Source: Gnetum montanum
Lineage: Eukaryota; Streptophyta; Gnetopsida; Gnetales; Gnetaceae
Reading direction: 5' to 3'
Assembly: GCA_015680685.1 (NCBI GenBank)
Contig: MNCI01023945.1
Span: forward strand, 575,930 to 639,929
DNA length: 64,000 nt
The position numbers and the translations under genes are program-made. Below the pieces are notes generated by a model. The model saw only the letters and a program-made list of their open reading frames with translations, searched no databases and was not told the origin of the DNA. Within the stretch, counting starts at the first letter, position 1. The number at the start of each line of letters is the position of its first letter. Below are positions 11,101 to 23,100 of the stretch, in pieces.

Positions 11101-14100
11101 AGGGTGGTGTGCGTCGGATTGCTTCGGGATGCACACAATGTGGGAACAATTGAGTTCCCTCCAGACCTGCCTCTTGGCCAACATGAGGTTGAACGCATCT
11201 AGGATATTGGGTCCCACAATATCTAGAAATGTCTTAAAAAACTCAAGGCTCTAGCCGTTAGGACCAGGTGCCTTTCCTCCCGGCATGCCGTTGATAGTGG
11301 CAGTGAGTTCCTGCCAGGAGAAAGGGGCTAGTAGCTGCATGTTGTCGCTCTTGTTTAGCACTTGCGTCACGTGGACCGAGATGGGTCTGGTGGGATGCTT
11401 GGCCCAGATCCTCCCCCAGTATTGCGTCAGCTTGTTTGCAATTTTTTGCGGATCATCAATGGTCTCCCCATCTTGGTTGCGAAGACAGCATGGCTGGCCT
11501 CCCCCCCCACACGTGTCTTAGCCATGGCAAAGAAGAATCTTGTCTGTCTGTCCCCCTCCTGGATCCATCTTTGTAGTGTATTACCAGTGTTTGTAGCACC
11601 TGATACTTTGGATTGGTATCTTGTATTTTGTATTCCTGATGTTTCTTTATAGGTAAGAAAAAAATGAATGCTATATAATCTTACCATTGTCATTGTAACA
11701 TCCAAGAAAAATTATACATGGGTTTTTTAAGCTAGAGATCCTGTCTCTTATGTAGCATGGAGCGAAACATGTTATTCTTCTGGCTGACAAGGCTATGCAT
11801 CACCGGGACTGTGATTATTATAAAAGAATCTCTTCATAAAAGGCATATTATTCAATCCTAAACTGAAATATAAACAAATTCTAGGAATAGCAGCCTCCAG
11901 TGCGTAGGATATTGGCAAAGGGCTGCTTCTGTTAGTAATGCCACCGAAGGCTAGAACGCTTTGCTGTATAAATGTGCAAAACCAGGGCTGATGATAGACT
12001 AGAGGCACTGTTATACATGGTGCCTTTGATTCCATCATTCTCCTAAAAAAATTGTAAGTTGAAATATTTAAATTCAAAACTAAATTCTCTCTCATAGATC
12101 TCTGAGTTTTCTGCATGGACTCAATAAAACTTTTGAGGTTCCCACCCTGTAGCCAACTTTCCATGTATAATATCAACAAAGCTGTACTTCCTCCATTCAG
12201 TTGAGTCTTTTGTCCAAACCATCATCATCATCATCATTTTTGTATGATCTCAACTTCATTGGGTTGACTATATGAGTTCTTTTACACCATTTGTGTCTAT
12301 TAAGAACCAAACATAATCTTCCAAACCAACCTGAGGAGCATATATACTAAGGATGTTGATAACTTCCTTCCCTAAGGCAATCTTAATTCTCATTATCCTA
12401 TCACCTCTTCAAATAACTTCAACTAGCTTATTGTTCAACTATTAATCTACCACTTTCCTTACTCAATTTTGATTGTTGTCTCTCCCTCTGCAGTAAAAGA
12501 GCTTAAAACTTTCACCTATATCTTTTGCTCTCTCCCCCTTCCAGTTAATTTCTTGTAAGCAAGCTATATTGACTCTTTTTCTCTTCATCAAATCCATAAT
12601 TTCATTGGTCTTCCCTGTCAACTCTATCTTTCACATAGCTAACCTCAATTGTTGATATCTATCTTGCGCCTTTTGATGGACTAGCTTCTTTAGCCAAACC
12701 TGTCCATGATGTGGGAACCCGTGCATATTTGAAACAACAACTGGGCTCTGCTGTTACATGTTGCTTCCTAGAACACCCTAGCAAGCCCTTGCACATTTCT
12801 CACATCAATTGGGCCCTTCTGTTGTTGCATGTTGCATTCTAGGAGTATCTTAGCATAATGAATGTGCTGAAAAGAACTTATCTATAGGAAATGACAGGTG
12901 TTTTACAGCTAGCTGTCAACTTGATGCTAAACCTCCTCTACGGAGCTTGGGACTGGCCATGTTGGAGTTAGTTATTTGTCCAGATAATATCATTTATCTA
13001 TGAAAGTTGACATTGCCATAATACTGCATTGCATTTCATATGGTGATCATTTCTATTTGCATCTGTTGGTTTTGCTTCAATCGTCCTAAATCTTTGCAAG
13101 ATCGTGTTGCACATGATACATTTTTTAAGCTTTAACTTGTGTTTTGAACTGTTTGCAAAGGTTTGCATTTGCATGCTCATGAGTGATGTATCCCCTTTTG
13201 GATTAAATGTAAACATCCTTGTAATTGCATCATAAAATAAGCTTGAGTGTACGTGCTTTGTCCTTATTAAAGTGAAAGTCAAAGTATGTATTAAAAAACA
13301 TTTCTTAAAATGAAGTGCACATTCTTACCCCCCTGTACGCCTCTGAATCTCTTCAAGGAACTTGTCTAGTGTCTTAGGACCTTATATTTTAAAATACAAA
13401 GGGACCTTATAAATTAAAGTACAAATAAAAAATTCGGCATCACTTATAACATTTCTTATGCGTGAAGACAAATCTGGTTGGCATACAAGAAAACCAGAGT
13501 TGTAGAGCTTTCCATTTCCATTTCCATATATGCCAATGTTTATGTTACCCCAAGATTTGTTTTTTCAGAAGACATACTTTTGTATTGTCAGAGTCTTTGT
13601 CAATTTACCAGTGGCATTCTTCTGGGTGAATCGTTTGCACATTCATTAATTCTTCTTCCATGACATGTTTGATGAAATAATGTTTAACATTAACGTGTTT
13701 CTCCCTAACATGATAAGTTGGACTCTTGGCCAGAAAGATTGCACTTTGGCTGTTGATAAAAAAATGATACTTTTACTGTTTCATACTCAAAGACCCTACA
13801 GAACAAAAGCCATCATGACAAAGAAAAACAACTGAAAGTACATACTGAACCCATTCCGTGTTGGGAAAAACATCCCCGGGAGTCAATTCCTTATCCCTCA
13901 TCACAATTTATACATGTCTTGCATATCAAGCAAGCTAATCCGAGATTCATTAATCTGGTCCTGGTTTTTTGGCCACATGGAAACTTCTTCTAATAATTGG
14001 CATTGTCATTAAAAATAAGTTTGCGTTGTTATGCAATCTCATGTTGGAATTGCTGTATATTTCTAACATCTCTCACAGTCCATAAAGTTTATAGAAAAAA

Positions 14101-17100
14101 CTTGCTGACAGAGATTCATCCTCTGCAAAACTTGTTTACTTATCTGCAGCTTACACAAAAGCGTCTTCTGCGTGCTTTCGTTTCTGTCAATGTAGTGCAC
14201 CTCTCAGGGACTCCTCCTTAGTCCAACTTTTCATATGCAGGACCTCCTAGGATATTCTGCTTACTCCAGCTTTACTTTTTGTATTTTCTGTCACAGTTAA
14301 CTCGTTAATCCTTTATCCGTTGGACTTCCTACTTTTGCATGACCATCGCTTTGTTTTTAAAACCAATCCTTGGTTTGATTCTTAATATTTCTGATTTCAT
14401 AATTCTTCTTCTTCTTCCATCTCTTACTGTTTGATCTTTATATAAATTCTTTTATGCTTTTGGATTAGAACATTGCTTTGTTTCTTTGTAGACGTGTCCG
14501 TGGATGGACCTTAATCTTGCCAACAAAGAGCTGTATATGGGAAATGAGTATAAGGTTTATATATTAGTTATACAAATGATTTTAATGTTTAAAATTAAGC
14601 TTTTTAGTTTAACTGTGTTTCACAATAGGTTAAGATTATATCCCAGTCTATTTATCACTTTTTTTTCAACCGTCTTTGATAAACGTACACACTTTCTAAT
14701 CTCTACTCCCTTAAATTCCATCAATTTCCTTCTAGATCTCATTGTTTTCTAGTGCTATCAATTCACCCGAAATTGTTTTAGTGCATTTTGTTCTACTAAT
14801 TCATATCCAGTTTGCTATAAATCTTGTAAAGATTTGGCCCTAAAATGTTGACTTCTGGGTACTCCAACTCTATTTGGGTCGTGGACAGTTGTTGGGTAGC
14901 GTATAAAGATATGATGACATTATCTCATTGTAGGTCTTCCAGCTTGATTGATCATTTTTACCAAATCATCAATTAATTATAATATGTACTTTATACCCTT
15001 TTCATGAAATTATCAATAGTTAAGACTTTTGCTTCCATTACCATTTGAAAAAATACATTAACTTTAAGAATAAGATAATCTCTACCCTATGCATAGCTTC
15101 CCTATCTATTTAACTTGTATTAGCTTTCTAACCAAATATATTTATATGACTTTACATCATTGTATGATTGTTTAGTTTCCATAACCAAACCTCAGTCATA
15201 ATTTGTAGAGAATTAGTTTTAAACATATTTTTGTCCATAATCTGCCTTTATGATCTTATACTTTTTAGTTTCATGAGCCTTTGAAATCTAATGAAGATTT
15301 TGAATTAGTAATCTATTATAGAGATTAGAGTTGTATATATGTAATAGATAATTGTTATGGTAGAACTTTGAATGATTGTAAAATTACTCTAATTTCACTT
15401 GATTTTTACACACAACTTGTCCATCTAGCTTTAACTCCCCATTTTTTAAAAAATGGCTCTAATTGATCCTTTTAAAATTTGACTCTAACAAATTTTTGTA
15501 AAACAATTGTCATTGTTGCTTTTTCTTACCATAGATAGATGCCTATCAGTTCCATAACTTTTTGTAAAAATTTATTTATCTTAAACATCTAGTTTCAAGC
15601 CAAAAATGCAAATTGACGAGTTGGGAATGCATTAAAAAAGAATGAGTTACAAAAGCTCCTCTTGGGGGTGAGGCACCCCCTCTAGGGAGAAGCCATCAAC
15701 ACGCAACACATCTTGAGATGGTGAGCCAAAATAGGGGGTACATAATACCTCCTTCAACCCCTCATGAAGTAAGAACTTGACATACCCCCCATGACTTTGA
15801 AAACCCAAAATCCTATAGGTGAACCTATGAATGTTTATAACAAAGGTAGGGTGACCCATCACTAAAAAGGAAGGAGGGAATAGGTACAAGTGGGCCTTTG
15901 TACCCTATGAAGAAACTTCACAATTGCCTATCACTCTTGGTCTTGATTAGGGACAAAGCCTCATTAATACAGCATAGCTCTTATTGCAGTTCCTCCTATG
16001 ATAGCTGGATTTTTTCTTGGGTGAAGAAACGTGGCCTTCCACTTAAACCATGCCTAGATGCTGCTATTGGAAGCTTTGGAGTTAAGGTCCAACTCTAAGT
16101 AGGGGCACTGCCCAGACTCAAACCATTGGTTGATGGTCCTTTGCATGGCCTCCCTGTGGCAGTGTTGTTGATGCAGATCTACCTTAGTATACCCTAAAAG
16201 GATCCAGTCCATAATCTTCCTAAGCAAAATTAGCATAGAGAAGCAACAATACAAAGAAATGGAGAAAAATCTTTCTTTTATAAACAACTCTCAAAATATA
16301 GAGAAATACATAAAAAATGAGGATCCAAGCTCAACTCACACCTTTTAAAGATCTTAGAAGCTACACGTCTCCTCTCAATCCCTCAATTGCTCACACTTGG
16401 AGCATAAGCTCAAAACAAGACACTTACAAGAGACTCTCTCAACCTTTCTCCAGTGCTCTCCCTTGCCTTTCACTCAATTGGACATAATTATTCTAGTACA
16501 AGCTTTCCCTCACTTGCACTCTTTACTCTCAATCACCCTCACTCATTGTTATCTTTCAACACAAATTCTCTTGACCTAAATTTAGGTTGTTGATGCCTTT
16601 TCATAATGTCTTGTGTGACCTTTTTCCTTCCCTAGCATTCAAAAATACAAATTAATATTCATTGTCTTGCCAAAGAAGACATCCTAGATGAGGAGAAGAT
16701 GTCTTTCTCAAGCTAAAACTACTGCACAGAAGATGTCTTTGGCCTTGGGAAGACATCTTTGCTGAGAGCCAGACTTGTGCAGAAGATGTCTTTCTAGTAG
16801 GGAAGACGTCTTTTGTCTAGACAAAACATCTTTCAAGCAGGGAAGACATCTTTTCAAGTCTGCCCTAAAACAGTCTGATGTCCAAGCTGAAGTCTCAAAT
16901 GCCTCCAACAAGCTCTCAAAGGCCTTGGACCATCTTGAATACATCCTGAACTTCTCAAGACACAAAGGAAACACACACACAAGCAAGATACACACTAACA
17001 ATGCATTGAGGATTGCATAAGGGCTGGGTGATGTCCTCATCATCTCTCCCACCCTTAAAAATGTCATGCTTAATATCCTTTCACAAGCTGGAAGGCACTA

Positions 17101-20100
17101 GGCCCCCATGACTCAAAGGCATAACACTTGGCACAACTACTATGACTTAATGCATCAAAAACATCTTGAGAATGAGTATCACACCTAGGCACAATGCTTG
17201 AGGTTTTGGTTTTCAGCTTCTTTTGCTCTTGGAGGCTTGTCCTCATGCACCACTATGCTTCCTTCATTTGATCATCTACTTGGAATGCCTCAGTTGCATC
17301 CCCATGATGGCCCAAACCTGCACAAAAGTGACACAAGAATCTGGAAAAATAATTGTTAGCATCAATCAATGGAGTAGGCTTGCAAGCCCAATGCCCAAAT
17401 ACCAATGACAGTTCTCCACTTGTAGCCAACTGAATTTCCTCATTCTTCCATAATCTCATCTTCATCACAAATGTTAGTCCAGCATTAACACAAGTGCTCA
17501 AAAACATCAATCAACACACTGCCATCATCAATAACTAAGATTCTACATTAGCAAAAATAACCTTCTTCTCATTCATATGGGACTCCACAAAATCAGTCAT
17601 AGCATATGTCTCAAATGCATTTTCTTCAACATCAAAGAAAATATCATCCCCACAAATAGCGTCCACCCTTACAAATTCCTTACAACTAGGAAGCATCAAT
17701 GAAGCATTCAAATTATCATCATTACTCTCAACAATAGTGGACAACAACATAAACGTATGATTGCCATGTGTCACAGTCCAACTATTATTTTCTCCATCAA
17801 AGATAACCTTGTTATCATAATTCCATGGCCTACCAAATGTAAGAGCTGAACAATCGATACGTAGCACATCACAAAGAATCTGATTATGAAATTTTCAAAT
17901 GGAATATTTATTAAGGCACAGTTCCTTAGCTTGCTTATAATGATTCTTTATTAACCTATGCAGTTTATATGGATTAGGGTGATGAATTGTAGCTAAATGT
18001 GATGACTTCACAGCCTTGGTAGAAATCACATTCTGTTGTGCTCCACCATCAATGAGCACACTCAAGGAATGACCTTTAACATCGTACTGAGCTCTAAACA
18101 AATTCTTCCTTATAACATCTTCATTGGCACTAACATGTCCAGCAAAAGTACAACTATTCAACTCACTTTGATTAGCAATGTATAAAGAATTAGTTTCAGA
18201 TATTGTCCTTGAAGATTTAGGCTCATCCTCTTGTATTGTTTGAATTTCTTTACCCTTAGAGGCATTATTCCTTGGCTTAGTGCACTTCTACTGTCTATGA
18301 CCTGGTTCATCATAATTATAGCATATGTATTTACCTTTTGGAGATCTTTCCTTTTTCTTCCTCCTCCTTGGAGAAGTAGACTCCCATTCTTTCTTTTGCT
18401 CATCTTCACCTTCCTCTCTAGGTCATTTCTTTGACTTTTGAGTTGTGTACCTCTCAATCCTTTTCTTCTGATCTTTGTCCTTCTTTAAGCCAAATTTTGT
18501 AATTTTCAATTCAGCTTTGAGAGCAAGATTCTAGGCTTCATCAATAGTATTAGGCTCATAGAATGCTAATTCTTGTTCATATTGCATTCTCAATCCACTA
18601 ATGAACTTAGAAGCCTGCTCATATTCAGTTAAATGCACATCAGCCTTTTTTTCGCAAAGCTTTACAAAATTTCAACATAGTAATCTTTTACCTCTTGTTA
18701 TCCTTGTTTGAGAAATTTCAACTTCTTGATGGCTTCATGACAGAAGGATGTCTTCTCAAACTTTTGCTTTAGCATGAATTCCATGAGACGCCAAGTCTCA
18801 GTAGGTCTTCCATATTCTTCAAAATACTATTCTTTATCCCAACATTTGACTGCCAATCCTTCAAGTTTGCTCTCAACAATATGAATCATTGAGTCACTAG
18901 AGATTTGCTCAACAGTAAAATACTTATTTGCAATTGTAAGCCATGAACAAAAGAAATCTGTTCCCTCAACACCTTTGAAGATGGGAATTACCACATGAGG
19001 AACTCTTCAAGTACTTCTCAAGATTTTTACAAAACTATCATCATCATTTTCTTCACTATTATGATAGAAAGGAAACCTTTGTTCATACTCTTGAGTTCTA
19101 GTCTCTTCTCTTCTTGGAGTCCTTTGATCATCTCTTCCTTTTAATCTTTGCACAGATGCAAAAGGATTCTCTTCTTCAATCTCCTCTTCACTTCTTCTTG
19201 AAGTTTCTTCAAAATCCTGGTGCTTGTTGGCCAATATCTTGGGAATGACTTCTGCTGCATTTCAACCAAAAAAGCCTTAAAGGGATCTTTGAGCTCTTCA
19301 AGCTCTTGTCGAAGCTCTTGATTAGTCTTCTTCTTAGGAACCATACCTTTTGCACCCCCCAGACTAAACATAATTTTTGATGATTTGATTCACTTTGTCA
19401 AACATCCCTTGTGGTGGGGCCCAACAGAAGCCACGTATGTTGCTAGGGCCACAAGTACCATATTGGCCAATAGGATCTTCCCTTTGCTAGTCAAGAAGTG
19501 TGACATCTAGTGTTCTATTCTAACTTGTATTCTATGGACAAGGCTGGGCCATGTGAGGGCTCTCTTCCACTCGAACATTGGGATCCTTAGGTAAACGTCT
19601 TGTTGGCTACCTTGTCCAATTCTAAGAGTCCCAACAACCCTTCATTTCATAACTATGTTAGTTTGGATAAAATGCACTATGGATTTAGCCCAATTGATGC
19701 TCAGTCTAGATCCTGATTCATCCTATTCAAAGCTTTTTTTATCACTATGGTTTGTGGTAGCATGGCTCTCATCACCAAGATGGTGTCATCCATGTAATGA
19801 TTGGCGATTCATGTAGCCTGTTCAAACTCTAGGCCTTTGACACCTTCCACTTTGCAATATGAATTCATAGTGTCCATGGCAAGAATAAATAAATATGAGG
19901 GTTGAGGGTCACCTTGGTGTAAACCCTTCTTAGGGGAGGAAAAGCCCCAATGTTATCCATTGATATCAAAAGAGAAAGCTCCAGTACATTGCATTTGTAA
20001 ACATAAATTTACAAATATGGGGTGGAAGCCCTTGTAAAATATGACCTAACCTAGGGCATTCCAATCAACAGTATCATATGCTTTTGCAATATCCAACTTA

Positions 20101-23100
20101 AGGATCATACCCAAGAAGGCAGCTTTCAATGTAGAGTGCATCAGCTCATGCAAAAGTAGTATCTAATCCTACATACATCTTCCCTTAACAATCTCCACGA
20201 ACTAATGACCAACTTGGAATGGCATCAGGGGTTGCAGTCTCCAGACCATGACCTTGAGAAAAACTCGAAGGATGCTACACACCCTAATAGGTCAGAAGTC
20301 TGCTGACCTTATTGGGGTCCCAATCTTGAGCAACAAAACAATCTGGGAGTAGTTCATTTCTTTTCTAATGTAACCCTAGCGAAACATGAGATTAAATGCG
20401 TCCACCAAGTTTTACCCAATGATATCAAAAAATCCCTTAAAGAATTCAACAGGCCAGCCATCTAGGCTAGGGCTCTTCTAGTATTCATAGTAGAAATTGC
20501 CTACAGAACCTCATCCTTAGTGATGCACTGCAACAATATCTGGTTATCTACCTTGGTTAGAACCCTTTGAATTGGAACTATAATGGGTGAAGTATCCTCC
20601 CTCATCCAGATTTTCTCCCAATACTATTGCAGACACTTGGCGATCTGCTCCAAATTAGTGATACGAGTCTCACCTTCCAACATGATGTCAATGTTCTTAG
20701 CCCTCTTGGCTGCGTTAGCTGCAGCAAAGAAAAACTTGGTATTGTGGTCCCCTTCTTTTAGCCATCTAGCTCTAGAGTGCTTCTACCAATAAGCTTCCTC
20801 TTCCTTTGTGAATCTCTATATTTCATGAAGGACGGTGACTTCTTCCTATAGATCTTGCCCCTCTTCATGTAGCAGCTATATCTGTTGTAATTTCCAGATT
20901 TGTTTGTGCTTCAGAAACATAAATTCATATGCATCGTGCTTGGCTTGTGATCTAATTTTTTGCTTGACCTATTTGAGGCTCTACTTGAGGAAGTCCCTTG
21001 GATCTTGGTGTCCAAGATACAATGCCCACATCTCCCGTACTAGTTGCCTCATCTAAGGTTTCTTTAACCAAGATTTCTCTAGGTGGAATGGGTGTTTGTT
21101 CTGTTGCTAGTTGTTACAGTCCTTACTTGAGCAGACCAATGACCTATTGTTAGAGGCCCTTCGCTCAAGCGCAGTGACAATGAGATGCTTATCAATGGCC
21201 ATACCCATATTTGGTCTATTTGCGACATCACTTGATTTTGTCCTCTTCTATTATGGGTCCAAGTAAATTGGCATCTCTGAATCTCCATGTTCACAAGGTT
21301 CAATTTAGTAAGGAACTTGTAAAAGTGTTCATTCCCTTGTAATGGCACCACTCCCTTTCCATCTCTTTCCCACTCATATAATTTCTGATTGAAATCCCCC
21401 ACTACAATCCATGCATTGTGTTCTCTCACTTTAGACGTGGCTTTCTAAAGCTTGTGTAATTGGTTAGTCCAAGCTTGTGGGCCCGTAAAAGTTTGTGAGC
21501 CATGTCCCTATAGCTGGGAAGAGCAGAGCTAGGCTCTAATTTGTAGTGTATATATGTTCCGTATGCAGCTTAGCGATTATGGCAAGTTCCCTTGCACATC
21601 CTTTGCAATCTACAAAGGAGGGCCATCCTAGTTACATTAGCAAATGCCTTTATGTGCTCTCAAGCTTGTTTCCTATAGGCACACAATATCACAATCCTCT
21701 CTCCTTACAAATTCCTCGAGGTTATTTTGTTTATATGAGGTACCTTATCCCTAACAATTCTAGGAAAGAATCTTCATGGTCTACTAGTATGCCTCTTCCT
21801 ATAGACCTTGTTGAGGGTTCCTTGAGTTTCCAATTCTTGATCTTGCATTGTTTTCCTGATATCTTAGAGGCCCAGTCTACCCACCTTTTTGTTATGAGGG
21901 CAGGCTTTGAAGCTAGCTTTCTAATCCTTTATGATCTACTACTTTGTAAGTAGGAAGTTTGGATGATTCACCCAAGAGCCTAGTGAGAAAAGCCTCTCAG
22001 AGGGAGCTTTTGTAGTAGCAGGCATCATGTTATCACTAACGCTTTCTTGCATTGTTATTGGGATTGTCTTTGCCCACTATCATTTTGCACTAGCGCCCCC
22101 ATTGACATCCTTGTGACATGCACCAAGGGAAAATGGGAATCCTTTAGAGACTGGAGTACTAAGAACTTCTTGTGTGTACTTTCCTTACTAGGCTTCCTTT
22201 CTGAATCTCACATGGGGGCCTCTTTAGCCACTTCATTCTGTAGCCTAGGCTTGTCCTACATGTGGGGGGACCTGGCCAGCTTATTCTTTTTTTTTTTTTT
22301 TTTTTTTTNNNNNNNNNNNNNNNNNNNNNNNNNNNNNNNNNNNNNNNNNNNNNNNNNNNNNNNNNNNNNNNNNNNNNNNNNNNNNNNNNNNNNNNNNNNN
22401 NNNNNNNNNNNGACGGCAGGCGCACTGCGGACGTTCAATCTCATGGAGCAGGTCCAAAGTGTTGCGATGCTCCTCAGTGTCCATGAAGTTTGCCGGCTGT
22501 TGGATGCTTTGCATGGCGGACTCCCGCCTGCTCCGATCCTCCGGTGAGTCGTCCACATTAGGATGATGGCACGCGGAGGTTCGCCGGATGTGTCTCTGGA
22601 GCTCCCCCTAGGAGCTCTCACAACTAATGCCGAGGATGAGGTAGGGGCACCACGCCCCCTGAGCCACTGACGGGCACTGTGCTCGTGTGCCCGATCAAGC
22701 TGTCTTTGCCTTTGCTCCTCCTCCTCCCGTAGGTGCTCCTGCTCCGCTCTTTCCGCCTCCTCATTCTTTTTTGAGATGACCTGCATTTTCTAGATTTTAG
22801 TTTATGTTGTGGGGCTGTGTTTCTCAAGCGGTACCTGCAATCCTTTGCTAGATGGTTGGTTTTCCCACAAACCTAGCATCTTGAGGATGTATTTGCATCT
22901 TGAGTTGATCCTTGTGTAGTTTGTCTCTATCTAGCATTCGTGGCCCTCCTCTTTGTGGGACATTCTTATGCTCAGCCGTCAGTGTCTCCAATCTATATGA
23001 CATCTTCATTTGAATCTCCCACAACAAGCCATCGATGTTTAGGGAGCACTAGACATAGAAGCGTGTGAAACCCATTTGTTCTTAAGAAGTCATAAACTTG

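Larger units (their letters stand above)
8568..11567 (-). mobile_element. LINE A, 5'-truncated, antisense in AIRC intron
   Basis: A non-LTR retrotransposon on the minus strand with a 15-bp target-site duplication and a poly(A) tail (T-run 8568-8573 on the plus strand). Its 5' end stops in the linker just before the reverse transcriptase ([13 protein letters not shown]), the usual 5' truncation of target-primed reverse transcription. It is GC-rich against the AT-rich intron, so it is probably fairly young. An assembly gap at 8683-8722 next to a 15-base G-run hides part of its 3' region. The 3' UTR near 8573-8640 reads, on its own strand, TCTTGTACTATAATG. Confidence 0.93.
16169..19345 (-). mobile_element. 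Ty3/Gypsy remnant: gag-PR, PPT and 3' LTR
   Basis: Minus-strand order: gag start at about 19342, zinc knuckle, protease, about 0.5 kb of unassigned sequence, polypurine tract (17060-17043), 3' LTR (17042-16169). RT, RNase H and integrase are absent, and there is no 5' LTR or primer-binding site. Instead the gag start abuts LINE C. It is a dead, internally deleted and 5'-lost copy. Confidence 0.85.

Noticed and set aside
10484-11254. Plus-strand ORFs over LINE A such as 10930-11202
   Set aside because: They are antisense shadows of the RT frame on the minus strand.
22283-22772. ATTCTTTTTT as a firm target duplication of LINE D
   Set aside because: It merges into the T-run and is low-complexity, so it cannot be told from chance.
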